NCBI GenBank assembly: GCA_038503065.1
Contig: JBCAMK010000009.1
Span: 496,001 to 560,000, forward strand
Length of the DNA stretch: 64,000 nt
DNA from: Paragyromitra xinjiangensis
Lineage: Eukaryota > Ascomycota > Pezizomycetes > Pezizales > Discinaceae
Reading direction: 5' to 3'
Positions 1 to 10,360 of the stretch are shown one piece after another. Below the pieces are notes generated by a model that worked only from the letters and a program-made list of their open reading frames with translations, ran no database searches and was not told where the DNA came from. Within the stretch, counting starts at the first letter, position 1. Each line of letters starts with the position of its first letter. The position numbers and the translations under genes are program-made.

Positions 1-966
1 AACGATCAAGTGCCTCCCCCGGGGAAAATAACTAAGGCCAGGCTACATAGAGAGAAAGACCTATAATACTCGTTATTTAGGTTTATCAGGAAGTGAAATC
101 AACACCACCTAGAAATATCTTGAGACTCGTCTCAAGACTCCGTAAAGCGGTTTCGTCTTATTAATATCATCATAGATAGTGGGCCTTCTACCGAAACAGT
201 GAGCTATATTTTGGCTAAATTAGATGTTTTTATATACACTTTTATTTCTTAAAGAACGTGTGTGAATTACATGTGTCAATCAATCATACATGTATCCCTT
301 GAAGGAGAGAGAGTGCCAGAGGCAACAGGGGAGTAAATGTGACAATGGAGCGTTTTTCCAAGTTCACTATTTTGCAGTTACCCCTAATGTGTCTTAAGAG
401 TATAGTAACGTTAGCCTTGGCAGCGGAATGTATCTAAAAAGTAAATGAACAAAAATAAGTTGTAGAATCAGGACGAGTGACCAACCCAGCCATAAGAGAG
501 TACTATATGGAGTTCACAAAAACCTACCCACGACAACAAACCTCAGTATGAGCGGTCCATCAAGTCTTATCAATCATACCCCCAAACCAACTCTACTCCT
601 AACAATCGCGCCGGGGCACCCAGTTCTAGTGTATCTACTGCTCGCTATCCGAAATGCAATTTCACGAGTGATATTCCATGATGGTGGCTCAACCACACAG
701 CATCCACACAGCATCATCAACCACATACACGATTCACGCAACAAGATGAAGAAATAACCAAATGCCATTGAAATTTCTCGCTTTCTAGCATAGAGAATAT
801 CCAATACTTAACGATATCCCCCATTGATGCCCAAGTTATGTTGATGCCAAGCTACGCTATGTCATCCTAAAAATCCACACAAAGAAAGGAAGCAACCCAA
901 TATAATAACAAAAACCCGCAAATGCACCCTTAAACCCTTTCCCACGCCAAGTACCATCCGAAGTCC
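1..966. other. Intergenic, 3' side of prenylcysteine oxidase gene
   Basis: No supported gene. AT-rich sequence with only short chance ORFs. It carries one copy of the palindrome TACATGTA (287-294), which recurs in other spacers of the first half of the window. The last ~150 bases probably hold the 3' UTR of the minus-strand gene ending at 967. Confidence 0.6.
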
Positions 967-2678
967 TTACAATTCCATTCCCTTCTCCCCATCCTTAATC
1001 CACCCATCGACCACCAACCTCGCCACATTCATCCCCATAAGCGAGCTGGTCTCCATCGTGCTGATAAAACTCTCAATCCCGCTCGTATACCACAGGTTGT
1101 CGCCCAAAATCGGATCCTCGAATGTAACTCTCGGATACAAGTATGGATACGCCTGCCAAACGTGTTTATGGACCCAGCTAATCTTTGCATCTTCCGCATC
1201 CTTCGCGCCAAGGATCGCATGGAGTTGTTCATCAGTGAACTCCTCGGGAGAGAAGACTTTGTAAAGATACTCGAACCTTCCTTTCCTCACACCATCTTCA
1301 GAGGGCTGGAGGTTAAAGTTGACAAGGGAGCGGAGCGTGGAGATAGAGAAAAACCCGACACTGCCAACGCCATCTTTGCCCTGACCGCGGACCCACCTCT
1401 CTTGCTCGTCGAGTTGCTCGGTAGCATTAAGTGTAGTCAAGACAGCTTCCGGAACGATGTCACCAGGCTGGAGACCAAAGTGTGCCGGGTCCAGCCGACG
1501 GGGAGTGGTGAAGAGAGTCACATGAAGAGTTGCGTATGGGATAGTATCTGGCGTTCTCGCAAGAGGCGGGCTGACGGTCAAGTCCGCAAACTGGTACGGG
1601 GAAGCCAAAATGACGGAGTCATATTCCTCCTCAACAACCTTTCCATCAGAGCCAACAGAGGTGACGAGCCAAGTCTTGGTACCATCTGAACTCTGCTTGA
1701 GAGCAGTAACTTTGGTCTCGAGGCGGACCTCAGCCTTAGATGCGTCAACCATCCCGGAGAAGATACGCCAATTGCCACCCTCAACGGACACAGCACCATC
1801 CGTGGCCATACAGACCATCGCCTCTAGCCCGTGAATCAAACCAAGATTTTGACCATAGTTAACCCGGGTTGAAGCCTGAATGAGATCCGTTGCGAAACCA
1901 CCCGTGATGCCATTTTTGTCGAGGTACTGAGCCCCGGTCTCAGTTGTCGCCTCAAGCAACCCAGTTTCTTCGACAGCAGCAGAAAGAGATGAGAATGGGA
2001 AAAGTGGTGCCTCGTACATGCGGAGGAACTTTCCGATCGTGCTCTGCATCAATCTTTTCGTACGAATCGGAGCAAGTGGTCCATACTTCCAAAATAGTTT
2101 AGCAAGACTCCACCAATCAGCAGCTTGGCCCTCTGTACGTGGCTGGCGGAAGACCCAGTTTGTGCCATCGTAGACACCAAGGGGATCGACATTCTCATCG
2201 CCTGGACGCGAGTCCGCGGTGCTGGAGACTTCAAGGCCGAATTCTTTAGCAGCATTGACGAGGTTGTAGTTAACGGAGACGAAAATAGAAGCACCAAGCT
2301 CAACAGGCTCAGAAGGGTCGTCGTAAGCATTTACGGTGGTGGAGCGACCCCCAATGTATGACTTGGTATCGAAGACAGTGATGTTGACAGGATAGGAGCC
2401 GGCATAGCGACGAATGTAGTATGCGGCTGAAGAGCCACCAGAACCGGCACCTATGCAGATAGAATCAGCTATCAGCTTGTCTGAAAATGGTTTCGGAAGG
2501 TTTGGGCAAATCTACCGATGATAGCAACACGTTTACCATGGCGTTCTTGGAATTCTTGCTGTACTAACGGTTGTTGGTTGGTGTAAACGCCGTCAGGGCT
2601 GGAAGCGTACACATACAAGAAGAGTGTGAGGGAGATAAGGGTGAAGGCAGCGAGAATGCTCGAACGTGGAAAAACCAT
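967..2678 (-). CDS. Prenylcysteine oxidase / prenylcysteine lyase (FAD-dependent)
   Basis: Two minus-strand exons (2678-2516, 2450-967) give 548 residues. The 65-bp intron 2515-2451 runs GTAGAT...GCATAG and its removal rejoins the dinucleotide-binding motif VAIIG|AGSGGSSAA at about residues 51-63. Seen: a hydrophobic N-terminus (about residues 7-25, signal peptide or anchor), the GxGxxG Rossmann motif, a second FAD-contact stretch FDTKSYIGGRS, then a long C-terminal region with the prenylcysteine lyase pattern (for example VNYGQNLGLIHGLEAMVCMA and WHxxPYLYPR-like sequence near the end). Known of the family: it cleaves the thioether of farnesyl- or geranylgeranyl-cysteine left by breakdown of prenylated proteins, yielding cysteine, prenyl aldehyde and H2O2, in lysosome/vacuole-type compartments. 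Length fits the family. The start at 2678 is chosen because the signal-like segment follows it directly. Confidence 0.9.
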
Positions 2679-3961
2679 GGCTCGATTGCTCTAAAGGGAG
2701 AGAGACCCGTAGACAAAGACAATGGAGGACGGCTGGGAGACAATGAACTGTTGAATGGAGGTCTCAGGAAGAATGGACGAGAGATGGTTGTCTTAAGCAT
2801 TGTGGTGGTGATGGCCATTGGGGTTGCGGTTGTCGTAAGATCCCGCAGCCGCGTCCCACATAGAAGTCGTACGAACAATTCGATTCGCAGTTTCATAAAG
2901 CTCAATTCGGCTCTCAATTCTTCCGGCCAATCTCTAGCTCACGTAATCTGTCATACCCATATCTGTCGTCGCCCGCAGCTCAGGTGTTTTCTTGTCTTTC
3001 GACTCGTGGAAAGCTCTCCAAGCTGAACTCCATCAGGGGAGCTCGTATCGACACGCCTCATTCGCTAAGCCGGAGGCGTCAATCATGCAGCAGGATTCAC
3101 GAACAAGCACTCGATTCATGGCTGCTCCAGCATTTATTACCAATCTCAGGCATAATAGATGTAACAATAAACTTTCTTTCTTTTTTCAAGAATTAAAAGT
3201 CAGGATAATAAATCCAGGGTTAGGGTTGATATTTGATTATGCAGGCCATCCCCGCGTGTTATCTGACTGTAGTCGCATTACGGATTCTTCATGGATTAGT
3301 GATAGGTGTTAAATCGGGATTGGTTTAGTGCAGGCAGAACGGTGAGAATGGTGGCCTGATGATAGAAGTATACATAAACGAAAAGATGGGGATTGCCTAT
3401 GAAACCTGCACTCTACTATTCATTTAGGTCTACTAAATTCACATGGCTCAGGCTCAGCACCAAATTTTGCTACAATTGATAATCTACAGACACTCGATAC
3501 AAAAATGTTCGAGCTCAGAGGTCGAATTTGTGTCACCATGCCACATGATATTCACGAACATACACTCAATCTAGATAGACTGATTACGACATTGCATTGT
3601 TATCTCCAACCGCTCTTGATTTTAAGACTTATCGTAGAACCAAGTACTTACTAGTCGATTCGCCAAAAAATATACGCCCTTCCACTAAATCACTCCCTGC
3701 CTAGAAGGTACATTCGCCATCCAGAATCCCTCTACTATACTATTCACGGCTACATAGGGCTTAAATTTCTCTGGGGAAACCCACCAAAAAAGAATCCATA
3801 AGTAGTGGCGGTACTAGAATTCTGATTGTCAGCCTTCTTCGAATTTCCGCACCGGTTCGGCTATGGCATACTGTTGAATGAAAGGGGATAGGGTATCCCG
3901 TTGTGGTTATTAGGGGAATATGTTGGACTGCAAAGCAAACCAGCAGGTGTGAACAAATACA

Positions 3962-3979
3962 GGGGGGGGGGGGGGGGGG
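3962..3979. repeat. Poly-G run (G18)
   Basis: Eighteen consecutive G on the + strand, directly readable. Long G homopolymers are rare, polymorphic and error-prone in sequencing; four G-runs can fold into a quadruplex. The exact length should be treated as approximate. Confidence 0.85.
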
Positions 3980-4626
3980 TTTATACTCCCACAAGTTAAG
4001 TTCAAATTATGTAAGTTAAACCGTCCAGATGATCAAAGTAGCCTCTGTTCTGCGAGTGATCCCCCCGCGATTAGACCTCACACGCGGGTTAGAAGTCATG
4101 GGTCACCCGACATGCGGCGATGATGACCGTGTGAGATTAAGGATGGCGTTGGACGAACCCACCGGCAGGGAAATGAGGTCGCTGCCGCAATCGCTCAGCA
4201 CTACATACATCTACCACGCTCGTCAAGTAGCAAGGGTAGAACGTCACTCGCAGTATCAAACCGGAGCTAAATAGGAAATCCTAGAATTCAGATAAAGGAA
4301 GGTTCAGGTGGGCACTGTAATCCCCTTTCTCTATATGTAAATATTTAGAGCCATACAATTACATATAGCTACATGTAGAAAGCAGTAAACCGCTCGAATG
4401 CGATGCTGCAAAACGTATCACTTCGTCATTATGAGTCAGCTTATCGAATCATTCCCGAAGAGAACTTCGGCAATTCGTGGGAAAATAAATCAGTTCTCAT
4501 ATTAGCTAAGGAGCAGTGAGAGGAGTAAGGCACTTTCCAGAAATACACAGCCTGGAGTGCGTTGTGCTGGTCATCGAGTGATATCTCGTGATTTTAACGA
4601 TAAGTTGACAGTATACAATAAACTCA

Positions 4627-4651
4627 ATACATAAATACATAAATACATAAA
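4627..4651. repeat. Short tandem repeat of ATACATAA, about 3 copies
   Basis: Three successive copies of the octamer ATACATAA in AT-rich spacer about 160 bp downstream of the lipase-like gene. Simple microsatellite; no function suggested. Confidence 0.8.
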
Positions 4652-4808
4652 GGCAAGATAAATAGATTGACCGGCAATCAAATCTATATAAACAATTTTG
4701 GGATTAAAAGGATCCGGTCAGAGTTGCGCACGCAACTTCAAATAGCCTTAGCATAAAAATCCCGAAAATAATCAAAAAAGGAAATAAGAAAATGAGCTAC
4801 ATAAGCTT

Positions 4809-7800
4809 TTAGGTTTGCACATCGTGTGGGTGGTTGTGTAGGTACTTCTCGAGCTCCTTGTCAGTCTCGCCGGGGAACTCGCTGTTGTAACCCTTGGAGC
4901 TCTCGCTTAAGCCCGTCCATGTGCGAGAGAATGGCCCAGTATGAGACTCCTGAATCTCCCACATCTCCCATTGGCCTGGAATATGCTCACACCCTTCGGT
5001 ATGAGCATTCTGGCCGAGGGTGGGGAAGTGCTCTCCAGAGACTCCAAACCCTTGCTCACCAGAGAAATATAGCATTTCTTGCGGCAACCCTAACTGCTCG
5101 TGAGTAAGCCCCTGTCCCTCTGCTGGGTAGAAATGTTGTCTGGGAGTATGAGGCTGTCCGTAAAGCTCCCTCTCAAAATGGGAGTTTCCCTGAGGTATAT
5201 TATAGAAATGATCCTCAGGCTGCCTGAAATGATGCTCGGGGATGTTGAAATTATCACTGCTGAGGTGGAGTTTTTCATCAGGCTGGTAGAAATGCTGCTC
5301 GGAGGCGGCGGAACGATCCTCAGGGTGGTGGAAATGATTCTCAGGGTGGCGGAAATTCTCCTCCGACTCGTGGTAATACTGCTCAGGAACGGCTAATCTA
5401 TCCTCAGTGGGGTAGAAATTCTTCTCGGGCTGATGGTGATGTTTGTGAGGAGCGAAATGATTACCAGGTTCATGGAGATACGGCGATTCGCGGAAAACAT
5501 CCTCAGCGGTAGAGATATCGTAGTCATAGACGGAGTCCGAATCCTCATAACGTTGATAATATCTAGAATGATCTTCAGGTTGATGAAAAGACTCCTCCGG
5601 TCTAAGAAATCCTTGGTCAGAGGTAGGCAAGTACCCTTTAGAGTTCGGGAAACGCTCCCTAGAGTCACGAAAATTCTCAGACCGGTAGAAATCTCCCCCG
5701 GTGCTGGAGGCATACTCCTCTGAGACATTTTCTTTCCCCCTAGATTTACGGGGATTTTTCTTAGGTTTATGTGTATGTTGTCCAGGAGTTGAAAACCCCT
5801 CCTCGGGAACGCGTGAAAACTGCTCGGGGCCAAAAACAAGCTCCTCTGGAATCTGCAAACGCTCTTTTGCTTCCTCAGGAATATAGGACCGTTTCATCGG
5901 CTTTGTCGAAACCGACTTTTGGGCAAAGTTCGCAGGCATCCGTTTCCCGTTCATGAGCACGAAGTTCCCCCCCTTCTGTACGTTGACCGCCTCTTCCCCG
6001 AATGAGTTGGGGCTTTCATTTTCGACAACACCCACCACCGAGTTCGATTTCGTAGTCGGTGGTGACGAGCTTGACAATTCAGTCACTTTGTCGCCGCCAC
6101 CACCTCCACGCCTAAGTCCACCTCTCTTAGGTCCACCACCACGATTGAGCCCAATGCCAGGCCCGTGACCATTATTACGTTTATGGATCGAGTTTCTAAC
6201 TGGACGCCCGTCAACCTCAAGAGGTCGGCCGTTGAGGATGAGGACAGATCCCTCCTTCTTGACATAATCTTCATCAGGATTGACCTCGCCCGGTGCCGCA
6301 TCCGGACTGCCGCTCGGGTTTTTCTGAGCCTTTTGGTGAGCCTCGTAGGCTGCGGCTTCATCGTTGGCTGCGAGTTGGGCGTTGAGGACTTCTTTCGGGG
6401 CGTGAAAGAATTTTAACGCCCTGTCTAAACCACGGTTCTCGAGGTAATCAAACCCCTCCTCCTCGGCTTCGGATTGCGTACCCTTAACCTCCGGTGCACC
6501 CTGGGGCTCTGGAGCATCCCCAAAAGGAGATACCTCGATTTCCGCGAACGAACCTTGTGGCGACTTCTTGGGCCCCACAGCTTTCCCAAGTTTTGGTGTA
6601 TCTTCGGTTTCAGGAGCGTCTCTGGACACTGGTGTACCAACGATGACCTTAATTATCTCATCTAGCAGAAGTCCTCCATCGGTAATCTTTGTGGATTGGT
6701 CTGCCGGAACTTTTTCAGTGGTATGCGGGGAATTTTTAATCTGCCCCTGCTCCCCCACGAGCGCATCACCGGCCCCTGTACTCGGGATATCTCTGTTCTT
6801 GAGGTCACCGCAAATATCCCTCTTTGCCTTCTCGGATTCCTTCTTTGGTTTAATCCACATCGATTGAGCTGCCTTAAAACCATTCATAGAGTTATAAATA
6901 TCCTCGTCCTCATATTCCGGTACATACACCTCCTCCTCTGGTTCCGGCGCTGGTGGCTCAACCATTGCAAACATTTTCTTGAATTTTGAGTCTGGGATGG
7001 GCTTAACAAACTTCGTATCAGAGTCGATGGTATTTCGCTTTCGCATTTCGGTGGCAGGGGCCTTTTGGGGTTTAACCCACATCCCCTGAGCCTTATCAAA
7101 GCCCTTCATAGCGTAGTAAAGCTCTTCGTCTTCATATTCCGGCGGAGTCTCCCTCGGTGGTGGCTCAACCATCGCGAACGTTTTTGCGAATTTCGAATTC
7201 GGAATGGGTTTAACGAGTTTGGTGTCAGAGTCGACATCAATATCTCTCTTCTGTTTAGTGTTCTGGTTCCAGAGGGATTGAGACTTTTCGAAACTGGTTG
7301 TGGGGTTTTCATCCTCAACTTCAAGCTCCTCTTCGATGGTCTCGAGGATGGTGTAAAACTCTGGATCAATGTTGGAACGCTTCTCAAGCCCTAGGTCTTC
7401 GAGCCCGATGATGAAAAAAGAAGTCGAGAATGAAAAGAGTGAAGTAGGTTGTCGAATACAGGTATCCGTGTGGTGAAAGTAGTCACCGACCCCCCAATCA
7501 AGATTGAGAGAATCTCCAATATCTACGTGAGTTGGACATGTAGAATCTGCGCTGCAGATTTGGACATCGGTCGTGGTATAGGGAGCAAATTCCTTAGAAA
7601 TGAAGTATTCGTGCTGGTTGTGCAATATGTCAGCATCATGGCAAAATTAGAACGAGGAATTCAAAGAAAACAAATAAACGTAAGGATGCTCAATAGAACA
7701 ATACCTCGTAGTGAGAAAATCCTAGCCCTTGGAGAGGGAATAAAGGAACTGGATCCGAGACATGTGTCACTCGACGATAAGTTGATGGCGTGAATTTCTG

Positions 7801-8693
7801 AAACGCTATTAGATCTCATGTCCAAGAATGGCATAAAAACAATATTAGAGTATCGTAATGATAAAAACCTTGCAATAAGCATAAGCTAGGAGGGAAAACA
7901 CACTCCAGTGAGATAATCCGTAAATGCCTCATTTCCAACCTTAGGCTGGCCAAAAGTTGTGAGTTGAGGATTCCATCCTCTTGCTTCAAAGTCCACGGCA
8001 GCTAGGGTTGCAACTGCACCCCCAAGCTTGCTTCCGACCAAGACCAATTGATAAGGGTTCTCCTCAGCTATATGCACGGCTACTTGAGTTTTTTCCCTAC
8101 ATATTCTTGGAGTGTTCACCCTTCATACCTAATATATACTGTGTGACCAACTCACTTACGGTAGCTCCAATGAGCTCTCCCGTCTTAAGCCATTCTTTAT
8201 GAAAGTCACCATGAACCTTACAGCCAGGGCAGTTTTCAAGGGCACCGCCGATACCCGAGGAAAGTAGGACATAATTCTCGGGTGTTGCAGAAAGGTCAAT
8301 GATAGCATTGCCCAAGCTGTATGTCCCCGCAAAAGCGATGACGATCCTTTCCTTACCTTTTTGATGAGATATAGCAATAAAACCATAAGAGTCGCCGAGG
8401 TCATCGGCAGTGTTCCACTGCTTAAGCAACTTCAATTCCGGAAATTCCTTACAGAAGGAGTTACACTCGAAGGGATAACTGATGCCTTCGGACGTTTGAA
8501 GACAGTTCGTGATGTCGACGATCTTGGCAAGATCACTAAAATCATCGAAAAGTGCTTTAGAGATCCCGTGACTGTTGTGAATCTCAGGCGATAGTATAAT
8601 TTGATGAGAAGCGGGGGAGGGGGCCGAGAAGGCTAGAACAGGGAAAAGCGAAAGCGCAGAAAGAATCATCTTGGGTAGCATGGCTTGTGACAT
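4809..8693 (-). CDS. Secreted class-3 lipase-like protein fused to a KEX2-site repeat region (1201 aa)
   Basis: Four exons on the minus strand: 8693-8129, 8067-7904, 7797-7705, 7592-4809. Introns are 61, 106 and 112 bp with GTATGA/GTGTGT/GTATTG donors and TAG/CAG/AAG acceptors; phases agree throughout, giving 1201 residues. Residues 1-~25 are a signal peptide (MILSALSLFPVLAFS). Residues ~40-335 are a fungal class-3 lipase domain: FAGTYSLGNAIIDLSATPE, CKVHGDFHKEW, VGSKLGGAVATLAAVDFEA, FGQPKVGNEAFTDY, YRRVTHVSDPVP, GLGFSHYE, TTTDVQICS and a final Cys-containing DYFHHTDTC. The usual nucleophile motif GHSLGG reads GSKLGG, so the Ser position is Lys; Asp (DPVP) and His (GFSH) remain. The frame continues without a stop into ~870 residues that no ordinary lipase has: three Lys-Arg-bounded units, a Gly/Arg-rich stretch and tandem Phe-x-x-Pro-Glu repeats. 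KEX2 cleavage at LEKR (about residue 345) would release the lipase domain. Two adjacent genes read through by an unseen intron or start is the main alternative. Confidence 0.72.
4980..5720 (-). repeat. Degenerate ~10-residue F-x-x-PE(D/E) coding repeats in the lipase-like fusion
   Basis: The C-terminal part of the fusion protein repeats a roughly ten-residue unit: units such as FHQPEDH, FYPTEDR, FRHPENH, FHHPEDR, FYQPDEK and FRQPEDH follow each other. At DNA level this shows as recurring CTCAGG/GAAATG words on the + strand. It is low-complexity, acidic and His/Tyr-rich, with no globular domain recognised. Confidence 0.75.
6840..7400 (-). repeat. Three Lys-Arg-bounded imperfect repeat units
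   Basis: After GLEKR the protein shows three units, each ending in basic residues (TKQKR, TEMRKR, SEKAKR). Units 2 and 3 share SDTK(L/F)VKPIP(N/D)SKF, K(T/M)FAMVEPP, PEYEDE and a closing F-x-(K/A)-AQ-x-MW segment; unit 1 keeps only FEKSQSLW. Kex2-type furin proteases cut after KR in the Golgi, so the units would be separate secreted peptides of about 45-70 residues. Processing is inferred from the motif, not demonstrated. Confidence 0.65.
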
Positions 8694-8764
8694 TCACATG
8701 CAGTACAGAAGGTAAGAAAAGAGCGGGACCGGCGGAGCCGGCGGATCGCCACTGCTTTGTACAC

Positions 8765-8772
8765 TTTTTTAT
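8765..8772 (-). promoter_or_regulatory. TATA-like element upstream of lipase-like gene
   Basis: ATAAAAAA on the minus strand, 72 nt upstream of the chosen start codon at 8693. Position and sequence suit a fungal TATA box; A-rich matches also arise by chance. Confidence 0.3.
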
Positions 8773-9393
8773 GCTCGGGCAATTTTATCTCTTTCTCTTG
8801 ATTGTTCTAATCTATTCAACGTATTCTAACATCGTGACAGTCTCCCGATGTTAATAACAAGCAACGAGTAATTATATATCCAAATATAGGGACCGATACA
8901 GATTGGTGAGCCACCCCCAATTTATAGACCAGAATAGCGACGAATCTTGTGGAATATACATGTAGTTACGGCCCTTGGGGGAAAAGGTCAAGAGAGACTC
9001 GCCAATTATGGCTCGCAACAAATTAAGCTTTCGCTAGTATCTGCCTGCACCACTAATCCAAATATTCCACGCAAAATCTAACATCGTGCATCGTTATTTA
9101 TCGACCAGTCTGCACAATGGAATGTTCCATCCCTTACACTCTAACGAGTCACCTCTGTTTAAACTTCCGAAAGGGCACGTTCGAAATCCCGGCTTGACAA
9201 TCGGGCTGTGCATCGGGTCTCTTGCTTGTGCATAAAAGCTGCAATTCTTTCAGACCCATACTAGAGACGAAGTATAGCAATGCACGCTTTCTATGGTACT
9301 GGGTGAGGCAAAAGCCGGGTGCTTGCCTTGCCGCGCTTTGTGTCTAGCTATCTCATGCTCATGAGATCACAATCGCATCGGAACCGAGTTGTT

Positions 9394-9876
9394 TTACACG
9401 GAAGCGGGATTGCACCGATCCGTTCGCTGTACAGTACATTGGCACTCGTAATCGGTTGTATTTAGGCAATCCTCCTCAGCGCAAGAACCTGAATACGATT
9501 TCGGTTGCAAAATCACTCCTTGAAAAGAAGGACGCTGGCTCATCCTATTTCGCTCCATATATAGTGGATTTGAGAGGCAGCATTCGTATTTGTGATCTCT
9601 CGATGCTGTTGTCCCGGCAGATGGGTAACGTAAACAAACAGTTCCCTGAGGAAGGCAATCCCACCGACTAATTAGCGCAATCCCGTAGAATCGTTTGCCG
9701 TCCCAACCCCAAGTCTCTGGTAACGAAACTGACAAGGGAGCAGATGCCGACTGCAAATGTGAATGTGATATTTCGACCTTATGCCCACCGGATTTGGTCC
9801 CGTGGAACCTAAATAATCCCACCGGGTGCAGCGTTTGCCGGGTGGAGATGATCCGAAACGGAGGAGCAAGCCTCAC
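9394..9876 (-). CDS. Unrecognised open reading frame, 160 codons
   Basis: A single open frame starting at ATG 9876. The N-terminal two thirds have mixed, non-repetitive composition with no signal peptide; the C-terminal 35 residues contain GSCAEEDC and TTDYECQC, a spacing loosely like part of a CFEM-type cysteine motif, but the other cysteines are missing. No introns or neighbours support it. It may be a decayed gene fragment or chance. Confidence 0.15.
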   Translation of the reverse strand: MRLAPPFRIISTRQTLHPVGLFRFHGTKSGGHKVEISHSHLQSASAPLSVSLPETWGWDGKRFYGIALISRWDCLPQGTVCLRYPSAGTTASRDHKYECCLSNPLYMERNRMSQRPSFQGVILQPKSYSGSCAEEDCLNTTDYECQCTVQRTDRCNPASV

Positions 9877-10310
9877 AGACCATGATCATGATATTTCTTC
9901 TCATGGGGACCGGTAGTTTTTTTTTTTTCGTTTGGGTCGGACGCGGGCTCTGGTCGGGGTATTGGCGGCGCTGGGGGCAAGTGCCGTTGTCGCTAATTCG
10001 GGTACATGCGGCAAGTGCGTGGGATGCCTGTTGGTGGGAGACGAAGAAGAAGAGAATAACCCCACGACGGAAACGTTACGGGGAAAAATTCCTCGGAGAA
10101 CTTCAACTCTCAAAGTACTGAGAACCTGACCGAATCTTATGGTCTGTGTCTTGCGGTGAGCATGAAGGGTCTCGAGTGATAATCCATGAGTACGTTTTAG
10201 GGCTTTGCTCCGAAGGGGAATGAAATGAAATCTTACTGAAACGCCCTCCGAGCGGCTGCATTAGGGAAATTCTAAGAGCGACCTATAATAATACCCATAT
10301 CGACTTCTCA

Positions 10311-10360
10311 GGCCCGATTCGAACCTATGCGATAACAAGTGTTCTAAACAGAGCGTTCGG
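10311..10360 (-). other. tRNA-like relic with B-box
   Basis: The minus strand carries GGTTCGAATCGGGCC, a near-perfect RNA polymerase III B-box/T-arm, preceded by GCTCTGTTTAGAAC, which resembles a decayed D-arm. The anticodon arm is too short and no acceptor stem closes, so this is not a functional tRNA; a tRNA- or SINE-derived remnant is possible. Confidence 0.2.

Larger units (their letters stand above)
2679..4808. other. Intergenic with 18-nt guanine run
   Basis: Promoter side of the prenylcysteine oxidase gene and 3' side of the lipase-like gene. No recognisable gene: the open frames here (for example 4029-4274 +) are short and resemble nothing I know. It holds a G18 homopolymer (3962-3979), a short tandem octamer (4627-4651) and one TACATGTA palindrome (4370-4377). 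Confidence 0.6.

Noticed and set aside
4809..7592. Dikaritin (ustiloxin-like) RiPP precursor
   Set aside because: KEX2-bounded repeats are suggestive, but the units are long and diverged, with no short repeated core, and no UstY/DUF3328 oxidase gene lies in the window. Kept only as a hypothesis to test.
4809..7625. The 938-codon frame as an independent gene starting at 7625
   Set aside because: Its first codon is TTG, not ATG, it has no signal peptide, and its first ~45 residues match the C-terminus of the upstream lipase domain, so it is the last exon of that gene.
8068..8160. Donor GTAAGT near 8157 for the first lipase intron
   Set aside because: It is a stronger donor by consensus, but leaves the downstream nucleophile region out of frame with the plausible acceptors; the GTATGA donor at 8128 with acceptor at 8068 keeps the frame.
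9394..9480. CFEM domain
   Set aside because: Only three or four of the eight expected cysteines are present and there is no signal peptide.
9932..10129. Possible small secreted cysteine protein
   Set aside because: The frame looks like a signal peptide followed by CGKCVGC, but it has no ATG (it starts at TTG) and no upstream exon could be found.
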